Shown: positions 47,149 to 55,663 of the stretch, piece by piece
How the letters are laid out: the number at the start of each line of letters is the position of its first letter
Numbering within the stretch: the first letter of the stretch is position 1
Assembly (NCBI RefSeq): GCF_004125265.1
Contig: NZ_RDTE01000003.1
Coordinates: 7,440,001 to 7,504,000 of the forward strand
Reading direction: 5' to 3'
DNA: 64,000 nucleotides
Origin: Streptomyces lydicus
GTDB lineage: Bacteria; Actinomycetota; Actinomycetes; Streptomycetales; Streptomycetaceae
The notes under the pieces: model-generated
What the model was told of the DNA's origin: nothing
Databases searched by the model: none
The model's input: only the letters and a program-made list of their open reading frames with translations
Made by a program: the position numbers and the translations under genes

Positions 47149-49287
47149 GTGAGCAGGGAGAACGGGCAACCGGAGGCGGGGGCCTCGGGTGCGGGCGAGC
47201 AGTTGGCCCTCATCCGGGAGGCCGTGCGGGAGACCAAGACGGAACGGGCCAAGCCGCGGACGTGGCGGGGCGCCGAGCTGGCCGCCGGGCTGCCGGTGGC
47301 GCGGGTGCTGGTCGACAAGGGGCTGGTGCACCTCGACCGCTATTTCGACTACGCGGTGCCCGCGGCGATGGACGCCGAGGCCCAGCCCGGCGTGCGGGTG
47401 CGGGTGCGCTTCGGGGCGGGCGAGAAAGGCGGCCGCCGTGAGGGCGGCAAGCTGGTCAGCGGATTCATCGTGGAGCGGGCCGCGGAGAGCGAGTACCGCG
47501 GGGTGCTCGCCCCGATCGCGCAGGTGCTGTCGTCCGAGCGGGTACTGACGCCCGAGCTGCTGGGGCTGTGCCGGGCGGTGGCGGACCGCTATGCCGGGAC
47601 GCTCGCCGATGTGGTGCAGCTGGCCGTGCCGCCGCGCCGGGCGCGGGCGGAAGCCAAGCCGTCACCGGCGCCGCTGCCGCCCAACGCCGCGCCGGAGCCC
47701 GGAAGTTGGGCGCGCTACGGCGCGGGCCCCGGTTTCCTGGCGGCGCTGACGCGGGGGGACGTGCCGCGGGCGGTGTGGACGGCGCTGCCCGGGGCGACCT
47801 GGCCGCAGGAGCTGGCGCGGGCGGTGGCCGCGGCGCTGGCCGGCGGGCGCGGCGCGCTGGTGGTGGTGCCGGACGGGCGCGCCGCCGCGCGGGTGGACGC
47901 GGCCCTCGGCGAGCTGATCGGGGAGGGCCGGCATGTGCTGCTGACCGCCGATGCCGGGCCCGAGGAGCGCTACCGCCGCTGGCTGGCGGTCAGCCGTGGC
48001 GCGGTGCGCGCCGTGGTCGGGACGCGCGCCGCGATGTTCGCACCGGTCGCAGGACTCGGCCTGGTCGCCCTGTGGGACGACGGGGACGCCAGCCACAGCG
48101 ACCCGCATGCGCCCCAGCCGCACGCCCGCGAGGTCCTGATCCAGCGCTCGGTCAATGAGCGCGCCGGATTTCTGCTGGGCGGGCTGAGCTGCACGGTCGA
48201 GGCGGCCCAGCTCGTCGAGACCGGCTGGGCGCGCCCGCTGACCGCCGAGCGCGAGCAGGTGCGGACCGCGGCGCCCCTGGTGCGTACGGTCGGCGACGGT
48301 GACGAGGCGCGGGACGCCGCGGCGCGCGCCGCCCGGCTGCCGACGATGGCCTGGCAGGTGGTGCGCGAGGGCCTGCAGCGCGGACCGGTGCTCGTCCAGG
48401 TGCCGCGCCGGGGGTATGCGCCCCGCCTGGCCTGCGAACGCTGCCGTACCCCCGCGCGCTGCCGGGCCTGTGCGGGTCCGCTGGAGTCGCAGGAGGCGGG
48501 CGAGCTGGCCTGTGCCTGGTGCGGCCGCCCCGAGCCGGACTGGCACTGCGCCGAATGCGGCGGGGCGCGGCTGCGGGCCCAGGTCGTGGGGGCGCGGCGG
48601 ACGGCGGAGGAGCTGGGCCGGGTGTTCCCGTCGGTCCCGGTGCGCACCTCGGGGCGCGATCATGTGCTGGCAACGGTTCCGGGTGCCCCCGCGCTGGTGG
48701 TGAGTACGCCCGGCGCGGAGCCGGTGGTCGAGGACGGCGGCTATGCGGCGGCGCTGCTGCTGGACGGCTGGGCGCTGCTGGGGCGGCCCGACCTGCGGGC
48801 GGGGGAGGAGGCGCTGCGCCGCTGGCTGGGCGCCGCCGCGCTGGTCCGCGGCCAGGCGGAGGGCGGCACCGTCGCGGTGATCGCGGAGCCGACGCTGCGG
48901 CCGGTGCAGGCGCTGGTGCGCTGGGACCCGGTCGGCCACGCGGTCCGCGAGCTGGCCGAGCGGGCCGAGCTGGGCTTCCCCCCGGTGTCGCGGATGGCTT
49001 CGGTCGCCGGCCGCGCGGAGGATGTCGTCGAGCTGCTGAAGGATGCCGAACTCCCCGAGGGCGCCGAGGTGTTGGGGCCCGTTCCGCTGCCGGCGCCGGA
49101 CCCCGCGCGCCCGCGCCGCCCCGGCGACCCTCCGCCGGGCGAGCAGTGGGAACGCGCGCTGGTCCGCGTCCGCCCCGGCCAGGGTGCCGCCCTCGCCGCG
49201 GCGCTCAAGGCCGCCCGCGCGGCCCGGCTGGTCAAGCGGGAGGGCGAGGCGGTACGGGTACGGATCGATCCGCCCGATCTGGGGTGA
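47149..49287 (+). CDS. priA: Primosomal protein N' (PriA), degenerate helicase
   Basis: Replication restart factor. 712 residues from the GTG at 47149, which has no ribosome binding site but a TAAGACT six bases before it. The N-terminal DNA-binding domain (VARVLVDKGLVHLDRYFDYAVP) and the eight-cysteine zinc region (CERCRTPARCRAC...CAWCGRPEPDWHCAECGG, about residues 429-470) are kept. The Walker A motif expected after the 3' BD is missing (ATWPQELARAVAAAL) and the DEXH box reads LWDDGDAS, so it should not hydrolyse ATP. This loss is general in actinobacteria. Confidence 0.9.
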   Translation: MSRENGQPEAGASGAGEQLALIREAVRETKTERAKPRTWRGAELAAGLPVARVLVDKGLVHLDRYFDYAVPAAMDAEAQPGVRVRVRFGAGEKGGRREGGKLVSGFIVERAAESEYRGVLAPIAQVLSSERVLTPELLGLCRAVADRYAGTLADVVQLAVPPRRARAEAKPSPAPLPPNAAPEPGSWARYGAGPGFLAALTRGDVPRAVWTALPGATWPQELARAVAAALAGGRGALVVVPDGRAAARVDAALGELIGEGRHVLLTADAGPEERYRRWLAVSRGAVRAVVGTRAAMFAPVAGLGLVALWDDGDASHSDPHAPQPHAREVLIQRSVNERAGFLLGGLSCTVEAAQLVETGWARPLTAEREQVRTAAPLVRTVGDGDEARDAAARAARLPTMAWQVVREGLQRGPVLVQVPRRGYAPRLACERCRTPARCRACAGPLESQEAGELACAWCGRPEPDWHCAECGGARLRAQVVGARRTAEELGRVFPSVPVRTSGRDHVLATVPGAPALVVSTPGAEPVVEDGGYAAALLLDGWALLGRPDLRAGEEALRRWLGAAALVRGQAEGGTVAVIAEPTLRPVQALVRWDPVGHAVRELAERAELGFPPVSRMASVAGRAEDVVELLKDAELPEGAEVLGPVPLPAPDPARPRRPGDPPPGEQWERALVRVRPGQGAALAAALKAARAARLVKREGEAVRVRIDPPDLG

Positions 49288-49312
49288 GCGGTACGGCCCC
49301 CGGACATGGCGC

Positions 49313-49349
49313 CGCCCCGGGACCGCTGTCGGCGGGTGGTCCCGGGGCG
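49313..49349. terminator. Hairpin between priA and the convergent HTH gene
   Basis: CGCCCCGGGACC and GGTCCCGGGGCG with a 13-base loop. It lies between two convergent genes and may act in both directions. Confidence 0.7.
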
Positions 49350-49402
49350 TTGGCGAGCGGCGGGGCGCGGAGGGGGCCAAGGGCGCTCGGTGCCGGGGAG
49401 GT

Positions 49403-49960
49403 TCAGCCGTTGCGGGGGCCGGGGAAGGCGCCCGGGCGGGACGGCTCGTCGCGGGAGACCGCGGAGGGCTGGGCGGGCATGGCGCGGGCGGCGGGGACGG
49501 ACGGGGAGCCGGGCAGGCCCGCGGCCATGGTCACCGCACTTCTCGCGGCGGCGGAGTCGGGTGAACGCACCGTCTGCTCACCGCCGTTGCTCTCCGCGGA
49601 GGGCTGGGCGGCGGCCCGGCGGGCACCGTAACGGCGGTGCACCGCCTGCTTGGTGACGCCGAGTGCCGAGCCCACCGCGTCCCAGGAGAATCCGAGCGAA
49701 CGGTCGAAGTCGACCGCGGCCGTGACCAGGGTTTCGACGCTGTCCCGCAGCTCCTGGGCAAGGCGCACCGTCGGGGCGGGGGCGCGTCCGTAGACGACGA
49801 AGCCTGCGGACGGGCCGGTGCGCCGTGGCCGGTAGACGTTGCCGAGCTGAGCGGTCAGCGTGCGCAGTGCGTCCACCTGCCGGCGCACCCGTTCGATGTC
49901 CCGCACCAGGAGATGCAGGCTGGCGCGCGCCTGGGCGTCGTGGGTTGCGTGGTCGGCCAT
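49403..49960 (-). CDS. HTH-type protein of unknown role
   Basis: 185 residues from the ATG at 49960, which follows GAGAGG. A helical N-terminal part (DIERVRRQVDALRTLTAQLGNVYRP) is followed by LRDSVETLVTAAVDFDRSLGFSWDAVGSALGVTKQAVHRRYGAR near residues 80-125, a clear helix-turn-helix of the sigma-factor/region-4 like type. The C-terminal 60 residues are low-complexity Ala/Pro/Ser. A longer reading to 50209 would cross the fmt promoter and has an implausible Arg/His-rich front. Likely DNA-binding; target unknown. Confidence 0.7.
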   Translation of the reverse strand: MADHATHDAQARASLHLLVRDIERVRRQVDALRTLTAQLGNVYRPRRTGPSAGFVVYGRAPAPTVRLAQELRDSVETLVTAAVDFDRSLGFSWDAVGSALGVTKQAVHRRYGARRAAAQPSAESNGGEQTVRSPDSAAARSAVTMAAGLPGSPSVPAARAMPAQPSAVSRDEPSRPGAFPGPRNG

Positions 49961-50164
49961 GAGCAAGCCTCTCGAACCGGCGTGGAAAAGGAAAAGGTGA
50001 AAGCGAGCGGGCCGCCGAAGCGGCCCGGTCCGGGTCAATGCTGTTTGACCAACGCGACAGCAGCGGCTCTGGTCACGGTATGGGGGCGCACGAGCTTCCG
50101 TACAAGGCGCGGGAAACGTCGTACGCCCCCTGAGCCACCGCCCATGGCCCGGTACGGGTCCGCC

Positions 50165-50170
50165 TAGACT
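50165..50170 (+). promoter_or_regulatory. Possible fmt promoter -10 (TAGACT)
   Basis: TAGACT in GCCTAGACTGGTG, about 40 bases before the fmt start, with an expected transcription start near 50177. Confidence 0.4.
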
Positions 50171-50211
50171 GGTGTGTCGTTCCGCTGCGTGTGAGAGGTA
50201 GATCGCCACCC

Positions 50212-51150
50212 ATGAGGCTCGTCTTCGCCGGCACCCCCGAGGTCGCCGTACCCGCCCTCGATGCCCTGCTCGCCTCGGACCGGCACGAGGTCGTGGCCGT
50301 CGTCACCCGGCCCGACGCGCCCGCGGGGCGCGGCCGGAGGCTGGTCGCCAGCCCCGTCGCGGAACGGGCCGAGGAGGCGGGCATCGAGGTGCTCAAGCCC
50401 GTCAAGCCGCGCGACGAGGACTTCCTGGCCCGGCTGAGGGAGATCGCGCCGGACTGCTGCCCGGTGGTCGCCTACGGGGCGCTGCTGCCGAAGGCCGCGC
50501 TCGACATTCCCGCCAAGGGGTGGGTCAACCTGCACTTCTCGCTGCTGCCCGCGTGGCGGGGCGCGGCGCCCGTGCAGCATGCGGTGCTGGCGGGGGACGA
50601 GGTGACCGGCGCCTCGACGTTCCAGATCGAGACCGGACTGGACTCCGGCCCGGTCTTCGGGGTGCTGACCGAGGAGGTCCGGCCGACCGACACCAGCGGC
50701 GATCTGCTCACCCGGCTGGCATTCGCCGGTTCCGGGCTGCTGGTGGCGACGATGGACGGCATCGAGGACGGCACGCTGCAGGCGGTGTCGCAGCCGGCCG
50801 ACGGGGTCACCCTCGCGCCGAAGATCGAGGTCGAGGACGCCAGGGTGGACTGGGCGGCGCCCGCACTGCGGGTCGACCGGGTGATCCGCGGCTGTGCGCC
50901 CGCGCCGGGTGCCTGGACGGTCTTCCGGGGCGAACGCCTCAAGCTGATGTCGGCCGCTGCCGCCGCGGGCCACACCGAGCCCGCCCTCGCGCCCGGCGAA
51001 CTCGCCGTGACAAAGAAGGCGGTGTACGTCGGTACCGGCAGCCACCCCGTCGAACTCGGCTGGGTCCAGCCGCAGGGCAAGAAGCCGATGAAGGCGGCCG
51101 ATTGGGCGCGCGGAGTGCGGATCGAGAGCGGGGAGCGGCTGGGGGACTGA
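50212..51150 (+). CDS. fmt: Methionyl-tRNA formyltransferase
   Basis: Formylates initiator Met-tRNA. The ATG at 50212 gives MRLVFAGTPEVAVPALDALL, the canonical start; GAGAGGTAG lies 13 bases before. An in-frame GTG at 50191 would add seven residues. Formyl-donor site HFSLLPAWRGAAPVQHA near residue 108 with Asn-His-Asp type residues, ETGLDSGPVF near 139, and a C-terminal OB-fold domain ending GKKPMKAADWARG. 312 residues. Confidence 0.96.
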   Translation: MRLVFAGTPEVAVPALDALLASDRHEVVAVVTRPDAPAGRGRRLVASPVAERAEEAGIEVLKPVKPRDEDFLARLREIAPDCCPVVAYGALLPKAALDIPAKGWVNLHFSLLPAWRGAAPVQHAVLAGDEVTGASTFQIETGLDSGPVFGVLTEEVRPTDTSGDLLTRLAFAGSGLLVATMDGIEDGTLQAVSQPADGVTLAPKIEVEDARVDWAAPALRVDRVIRGCAPAPGAWTVFRGERLKLMSAAAAAGHTEPALAPGELAVTKKAVYVGTGSHPVELGWVQPQGKKPMKAADWARGVRIESGERLGD

Positions 51151-51169
51151 GCCCCCGTCCGTCCGCTGT

Positions 51170-51293
51170 GAGGAGGTCGGCCGGCGCCGGAGGACGGTCC
51201 CGGTCCGGCTCCGGCTTCCGCGCACGCTCCGGTTCCGGCCTGCGCGCGCGGTCCCGCTCCGGCCTCCGCGCGCGCCCCACCCGCGCGCCCGCG
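51170..51293. repeat. Imperfect ~25-base repeats between fmt and rsmB
   Basis: Three degenerate copies of a CCGG(C/T)TCCGGCYTSCGCGC-type unit at about 51197-51290. It is a non-coding, extremely GC-rich spacer. Confidence 0.45.
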
Positions 51294-51299
51294 TAGGCT
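51294..51299 (+). promoter_or_regulatory. Possible rsmB promoter -10 (TAGGCT)
   Basis: TAGGCT in GCGTAGGCTGGG, 39 bases before the rsmB start, resembling other -10 boxes in the window. Confidence 0.4.
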
Positions 51300-51338
51300 G
51301 GGACGGACCCCTCATCTCGTATCCGGAGCACCTTTTCT

Positions 51339-52772
51339 GTGAGCCAGCAGCCGCGCCGTCGCCCCAGCAAGCCCCATCGCCGCCCGCAGAAGGACCCGGT
51401 CAGGATCCTCGCGTTCGAGGCGTTGCGGGCCGTCGACGAGCGGGACGCCTACGCGAACCTCGTCCTGCCGCCGTTGCTTCGCAAGGCACGCGAGGGCGGC
51501 GACTTCGACGCCCGGGACGCGGCGCTGGCGACGGAGCTGGTCTACGGCTCGCTGCGGTGGCAGGGGACGTATGACGCGATCATCGCGAGCTGTGTGGACC
51601 GGCCGCTGCGGGAGGTGGACCCGCCGGTCCTGGACGTGCTGACCCTCGGCGCGCACCAGTTGCTCGGCACCCGCATCCCGACGCACGCCGCGGTGAGCGC
51701 CAGCGTCGAGCTGGCGCGGGTGGTGCTGGGCGACGGGCGGGCGAAGTTCGTCAACGCGGTACTGCGCAAGGTCGCCGCCCACGACCTGGACGGCTGGCTG
51801 GAGCGGGTCGCCCCGGAGTACGACGAGGACCCCGAGGACCACCTCGGCATCGTGCATGCGCACCCCCGGTGGGTCGTCTCGGCGCTGTGGGACGCGCTCG
51901 GCGGGGGCCGGGCCGGTATCGAGGACCTGCTGGAGGCGGACAACGAACGCCCCGAGGTGACGCTGGTCGCCCGGCCCGGCCGCTCCACCACCGAGGAGCT
52001 TTTGTCGGCGGCAGGCGAAGAGCGGGCGCTCCCCGGGCGCTGGTCCCCGTACGCGGTCCGGCTGGCGGAAGGCGGGGAGCCGGGGGCCCTGGGCCCGGTC
52101 GGCGAGGGGCGCGCCGGGGTGCAGGACGAGGGCAGCCAGCTCGTCGCCCTCGCGCTGGCGAACGCACCCGTCGAGGGCCCCGACCGCGCCTGGCTCGACG
52201 GCTGTGCGGGCCCCGGCGGCAAGGCGGCGCTGCTGGCGGCGCTCGCCGCCGAGCGCGGTGCCGCGCTGCTGGCCTCGGAGAAGCAGCCGCACCGCGCACG
52301 TCTGGTGGCGCGGGCTCTCGACGGCAACCCCGGTCCGTATGCGGTCATCACCGCCGACGGCACCCGCCCGGCCTGGCGGCCAGGATCCTTCGACCGGGTG
52401 CTGATGGACGTGCCGTGCACCGGTCTGGGGGCGCTGCGCCGGCGGCCGGAGGCGCGCTGGCGGCGCCGCCCCGAGGACCTGGACGGGTTCGCCCCGCTGC
52501 AGCGCGAACTGCTCCGGCAGGCGCTCGCGGCCGTACGCGTCGGCGGTGTCGTCGGCTATGCGACCTGCTCGCCGCATCCGGCCGAGACCCGGGCCGTGGT
52601 GGACGACGTCCTCAAGGGGCGCGGCGGCGAGCCGGTGCAGGTGGAGTGGATCGACGCCCGCCCGCTGATGCCCGGCGTACCGGCGCTCGGCGACGGTCCG
52701 GACGTCCAGCTGTGGCCGCATCTGCACGGCACCGACGCGATGTATCTGGCGCTGCTGCGCCGGACCGGCTGA
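51339..52772 (+). CDS. rsmB: 16S rRNA m5C967 methyltransferase (RsmB/Sun family)
   Basis: AdoMet-dependent RNA methyltransferase. GTG at 51339 after CCGGAGCACC. NusB-like N-terminal domain (PVRILAFEALRAVDERDAYANLVLP near residue 22), then a Rossmann methyltransferase: LDGCAGPGGKAALLAAL near 286, MDVPCTGLGALRRRPEARWRR near 354 with one catalytic Cys, and GYATCSPHPAETRAVV near 407 with the second. 477 residues. Downstream of fmt, as is usual. Confidence 0.95.
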   Translation: MSQQPRRRPSKPHRRPQKDPVRILAFEALRAVDERDAYANLVLPPLLRKAREGGDFDARDAALATELVYGSLRWQGTYDAIIASCVDRPLREVDPPVLDVLTLGAHQLLGTRIPTHAAVSASVELARVVLGDGRAKFVNAVLRKVAAHDLDGWLERVAPEYDEDPEDHLGIVHAHPRWVVSALWDALGGGRAGIEDLLEADNERPEVTLVARPGRSTTEELLSAAGEERALPGRWSPYAVRLAEGGEPGALGPVGEGRAGVQDEGSQLVALALANAPVEGPDRAWLDGCAGPGGKAALLAALAAERGAALLASEKQPHRARLVARALDGNPGPYAVITADGTRPAWRPGSFDRVLMDVPCTGLGALRRRPEARWRRRPEDLDGFAPLQRELLRQALAAVRVGGVVGYATCSPHPAETRAVVDDVLKGRGGEPVQVEWIDARPLMPGVPALGDGPDVQLWPHLHGTDAMYLALLRRTG

Positions 52773-52828
52773 GCGAAGCGCGCCCCTGCAACAGGAATGA
52801 CGGTCCCGGCAGGACCCGGTGGCGGCGT

Positions 52829-52917
52829 CTACCAGGGCGACGACAACCAGGGCGACGACAACCAGGGCGACGACAACCAGGGCACGACTACCAGGGCACG
52901 ACTACCAGGGCACGACC
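52829..52917. repeat. Minisatellite of 14-15 base units beside the SDR stop codon
   Basis: Three CCAGGGCGACGACAA units are followed by CCAGGGCACGACTA units, the last of which form the end of the dehydrogenase gene. The units resemble the gene's own terminal codons (…GTCGTGCCCTGGTAG on the minus strand). Between the convergent ends of rsmB and the dehydrogenase gene. Confidence 0.8.
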
Positions 52918-53594
52918 TGCCCCTGGTAGTCGACGAAGTGCAGACCCGGCTCCCGGTGGCGCTCGATCGTCTCCACCACCCCGGGAATGCTCTCCTCCAC
53001 GCTGAGCTCGGCGTCCGGGCCGCCGAGTTCGGTACGTACCCAGCCCGGGTCGACGAGCAGCAGCTTGCGGTCGTCCTCGGCGTGGCGGGCGGCGTAGCTG
53101 CGCATCAGCTGGTTCAGCGCGGACTTGCTGGCCCGGTACAGATCCTGGCCGCCCTCGGTGTTCAGGGTGATGCTCCCCTGGTCGGAGGACATGACGCCGA
53201 TGGTCCCGGTGGGCGCGACCAGCGGACGCAGGGATTCCACGACCCGCATCGGGCTGAGGGCGTTGGTGACCATGACCTCGGTGAACATGTCCGTCGGGAC
53301 CTCGCCGATCGGGATATCGCCGCGCGTGATGGCGGCGTTGACGAAGAGCAGGTCGAGGGTGCGTCCGGCCAGCCGGTCGCGCAGTGCCGAGATCTGCTCC
53401 GGATCGGTCATCTCCAGCGACTCGACGGTCAGCCGCCCTCCGGACGTTTCGGCCAGGTCGTGGAGGCCGGTGCGCCGGCTGCCGCGGACCGTGCCGATGA
53501 CGTCCCAGCCGCGGCGCAGGTACGCGGCGGCGAGCCCGAGGCCCAGGGTCCGGGAGGCCCCGATGACGAGGGCGGTCTTGCGGGGGTCGGTCAT
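52902..53594 (-). CDS. Short-chain dehydrogenase/reductase
   Basis: NAD(P)-dependent oxidoreductase of 230 residues; the substrate is unknown. ATG at 53594 after AGAGGA. Nucleotide-binding GASRTLGLGLA near residue 12 (a variant of TGxxxGxG), NAA near 90 (VNAAITRGD), the Ser region MSSDQGSI and the catalytic YRASKSALN near 151. It ends DYQGQVVPW. Its last codons form an inverted repeat (52902-52929) and continue into a tandem repeat. Divergent from a LysR-type gene, which probably controls it. Confidence 0.9.
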   Translation of the reverse strand: MTDPRKTALVIGASRTLGLGLAAAYLRRGWDVIGTVRGSRRTGLHDLAETSGGRLTVESLEMTDPEQISALRDRLAGRTLDLLFVNAAITRGDIPIGEVPTDMFTEVMVTNALSPMRVVESLRPLVAPTGTIGVMSSDQGSITLNTEGGQDLYRASKSALNQLMRSYAARHAEDDRKLLLVDPGWVRTELGGPDAELSVEESIPGVVETIERHREPGLHFVDYQGQVVPW

Positions 53595-53732
53595 GTGGTT
53601 CCTCTTGTGCGTCAGGGCTTGCGGGTCAGGGCTTGTGGGGCACCGCGGGGCGGAGGTCCGTATGGGTGCCGCCCGCCGGAGAGGCGATGGCGATCGTGAG
53701 GCAAGTCTCCGAGGGGGTCCGCCGGGCGTCCA

Positions 53733-53760
53733 ATACCTTTTCCACCACGTTGATACCTTT
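53733..53760. promoter_or_regulatory. Direct repeat ATACCTTT x2 between the SDR and LysR genes
   Basis: ATACCTTT occurs at 53733-53740 and 53753-53760, exactly 20 bases apart. The second copy contains the predicted -10 (TACCTT, 53754-53759) of the LysR gene, six bases before its ATG. Suits an autoregulatory LysR site, though it is not the usual T-N11-A palindrome. Confidence 0.45.
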
Positions 53761-53765
53761 CGGGC

Positions 53766-54614
53766 ATGGATTTGGATCTGCGTAAACTCCGCTATTTCGT
53801 CGCGGTCGCCGAGCACCGGCAATTCGGCCGGGCGGCACAGGCGTTGTACATCGCGCAGCCGGTGCTCAGCCGGCAGATCCGCGCGTTCGAGCAGGAGTTG
53901 GGCTGCCTGCTGTTCACGCGGACCACGCGTAGCGTCGAACTGACCGCCGCGGGGCGGCAGTTGTACGACGAGGCGGGCAGGATCACCACGGCGGTCGAGA
54001 CGGCGCTGCGGCGCGTGCACGAGGCCGAGCGGGGCGAACAGCGGCTCGTCGTCGCCTTCTCACCCGGCCTGCGCGTCTCGGAGGCGATCGTGGCGTTCAC
54101 GGCGAGCCACCCGGAGGTCCACATCGATGTGTTTCCGCTGCGCTGGTGGGAGCAGGACGCACCGCTGCGCGACGGCCGTGCGCACGTCGGATATCTCCGG
54201 CGCCCTTTCGATGACACGGGGCTGCACACCGTCCCCATCGGTCACGAGACCAAGGTCGCGTGCCTGCCCGTGACCCATCGGCTGGCCGGCCGTCGCACCC
54301 TCACGTCGGCCGCTCTCGACGGTGAGCCGGTCCTCGATGTCAGGACGCGGCGGACGTCCTCACTGGAGGAGAAGTTCGAGCTCATCGCCTCCGGGCAGGG
54401 CCTCGCGCTGGTTCCCGTCAGCGTCGCGGGCTCGTACTCCCGCCCCGACCTCGTCTATCTGCCCGTCACCGATGCGCCGCCCGTCGAGACCTGCCTGGCG
54501 GTGCCGGCGGACAACTGTGTGGGACCCGTAACGGACTTCCTCGACATCGCCACCGCAACGCTGCGCCGGCAGTCCGGAGAGGCGAAGACGGAGGGAGGCG
54601 GAGGAAACGTGTGA
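53766..54614 (+). CDS. LysR family transcriptional regulator
   Basis: 282 residues. N-terminal winged HTH (LRKLRYFVAVAEHRQFGRAAQALYIAQPVLSRQIRAFEQELG, about 5-46, with LFTRTTRSVELTAAG after it), then a periplasmic-binding-like effector domain (LVVAFSPGLRVSEAIVAFT...). No ribosome binding site; a TACCTT hexamer six bases before the ATG suggests a leaderless transcript. Divergent from the dehydrogenase, which is the most likely target. Effector unknown. Confidence 0.92.
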   Translation: MDLDLRKLRYFVAVAEHRQFGRAAQALYIAQPVLSRQIRAFEQELGCLLFTRTTRSVELTAAGRQLYDEAGRITTAVETALRRVHEAERGEQRLVVAFSPGLRVSEAIVAFTASHPEVHIDVFPLRWWEQDAPLRDGRAHVGYLRRPFDDTGLHTVPIGHETKVACLPVTHRLAGRRTLTSAALDGEPVLDVRTRRTSSLEEKFELIASGQGLALVPVSVAGSYSRPDLVYLPVTDAPPVETCLAVPADNCVGPVTDFLDIATATLRRQSGEAKTEGGGGNV

Positions 54615-54757
54615 ATGTGTGAGAGAGCCCGTCCGCGCTCCCGCCGGCGGGCTCCGGGGCCGAGGGCGTGTCACCGGCCCGCCGTCCATCGGCCCGCCGG
54701 CCCGCCGGCCCGCCGGGTCCCGTCCCTCCCGCCGCCTCCCGTTCCCGGCCCGCACGC

Positions 54758-54763
54758 CATACT
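54758..54763 (+). promoter_or_regulatory. Predicted rpe -10 (CATACT), leaderless type
   Basis: CATACT ends six bases before the ATG at 54770. The GGGGG between could also act as a ribosome binding site. Confidence 0.4.
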
Positions 54764-54769
54764 GGGGGC

Positions 54770-55453
54770 ATGGCCTTGATCAACCCCAGCATCCTGTCCG
54801 CAGACTTCGCCCGCCTCGCCGAGGAGGCGCAGGCCGTCAAGGGCGCCGACTGGCTGCACGTCGACGTGATGGACAACCACTTCGTCCCGAACCTCACCCT
54901 CGGTGTGCCGGTGGTCGAGTCGTTGAGCAAGGCGACGGACACCCCCCTCGACCTGCATCTGATGATCGAGGACCCGGACCGCTGGGCGCCGCAGTACATC
55001 GAGGCCGGAGCCGGGTCCGTGACCTTCCACGTGGAGGCGGCGGCCGCGCCGGTGCGGCTGGCGCGGGAGATCCGGGCCAAGGGCGCGCGGGCGTCGATGG
55101 CGCTGAAGCCTGCCACCCCGATCGAGCCGTACGAGGACCTGCTCCCCGAGCTCGACATGGTGCTGATCATGACCGTGGAGCCCGGCTTCGGCGGCCAGGC
55201 GTTCCTGGACATCATGCTGCCGAAGATCCGCCGCACCCGTGAACTGATCTCCCGGCACGGCCTGCAGCTGGGGCTCCAGGTGGACGGCGGGGTCTCGGCG
55301 GCCACCATCGAGCGGTGCGCGGAGGCGGGCGCCGATGTGTTCGTGGCGGGCTCCGCGGTGTACGGCGCGGACGACCCGGCCAAGGCGGTCAGGGACCTGC
55401 GCGAACAGGCCGAGACGGCGACCGCGGCGGCGGGCTGGGGCTGCGCGCACTGA
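54770..55453 (+). CDS. rpe: Ribulose-phosphate 3-epimerase
   Basis: TIM-barrel enzyme interconverting ribulose 5-phosphate and xylulose 5-phosphate in the pentose phosphate pathway. ATG at 54770 gives MALINPSILSADF. Metal and catalytic residues lie in WLHVDVMDNHFVPNLT near residue 28, DLHLMIEDPDRW near 62, TVEPGFGGQAF near 140, and QVDGGVSAATI near 171. 227 residues with a short extra C-terminus. A hairpin follows. Confidence 0.96.
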   Translation: MALINPSILSADFARLAEEAQAVKGADWLHVDVMDNHFVPNLTLGVPVVESLSKATDTPLDLHLMIEDPDRWAPQYIEAGAGSVTFHVEAAAAPVRLAREIRAKGARASMALKPATPIEPYEDLLPELDMVLIMTVEPGFGGQAFLDIMLPKIRRTRELISRHGLQLGLQVDGGVSAATIERCAEAGADVFVAGSAVYGADDPAKAVRDLREQAETATAAAGWGCAH

Positions 55454-55507
55454 GCGCGGGGGCCGGTCAGGCCCCAGGAGCGGGAGCCGGCGGCCCCGCT
55501 GATTCAC

Positions 55508-55529
55508 GCCACGGGAATCCGCCCGTGGC
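55508..55529 (+). terminator. Hairpin after rpe
   Basis: GCCACGGG and CCCGTGGC pair around AATCCG, 55 bases past rpe. No T-run. Confidence 0.5.
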
Positions 55530-55620
55530 GGGGGCCGCGCCGCCCGTTGTACGGGGCGCAACCGAGCGTTCACGAGGGTCGGGACGGTCGTGGTCCCCGT
55601 TGCCGCCGGGTTTCTGAAAG

Positions 55621-55650
55621 GATGAGCAAAGACTCGATCAGATGCGCAAA
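55621..55650. promoter_or_regulatory. Tandem operator-like repeat before the SorC-type gene
   Basis: GATGAGCAAA (55621-55630) and GATGCGCAAA (55641-55650) are direct copies 20 bases apart with one mismatch, ending 13 bases before the preferred start codon of the regulator. Spacing of two helical turns suits autoregulation by a tetrameric regulator. Confidence 0.5.
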
Positions 55651-55663
55651 AGGGGAGAATTTC

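Noticed and set aside
52829..52917. CRISPR array
   Set aside because: Repeats are 14-15 bases, directly adjoining and without spacers; it is a minisatellite.
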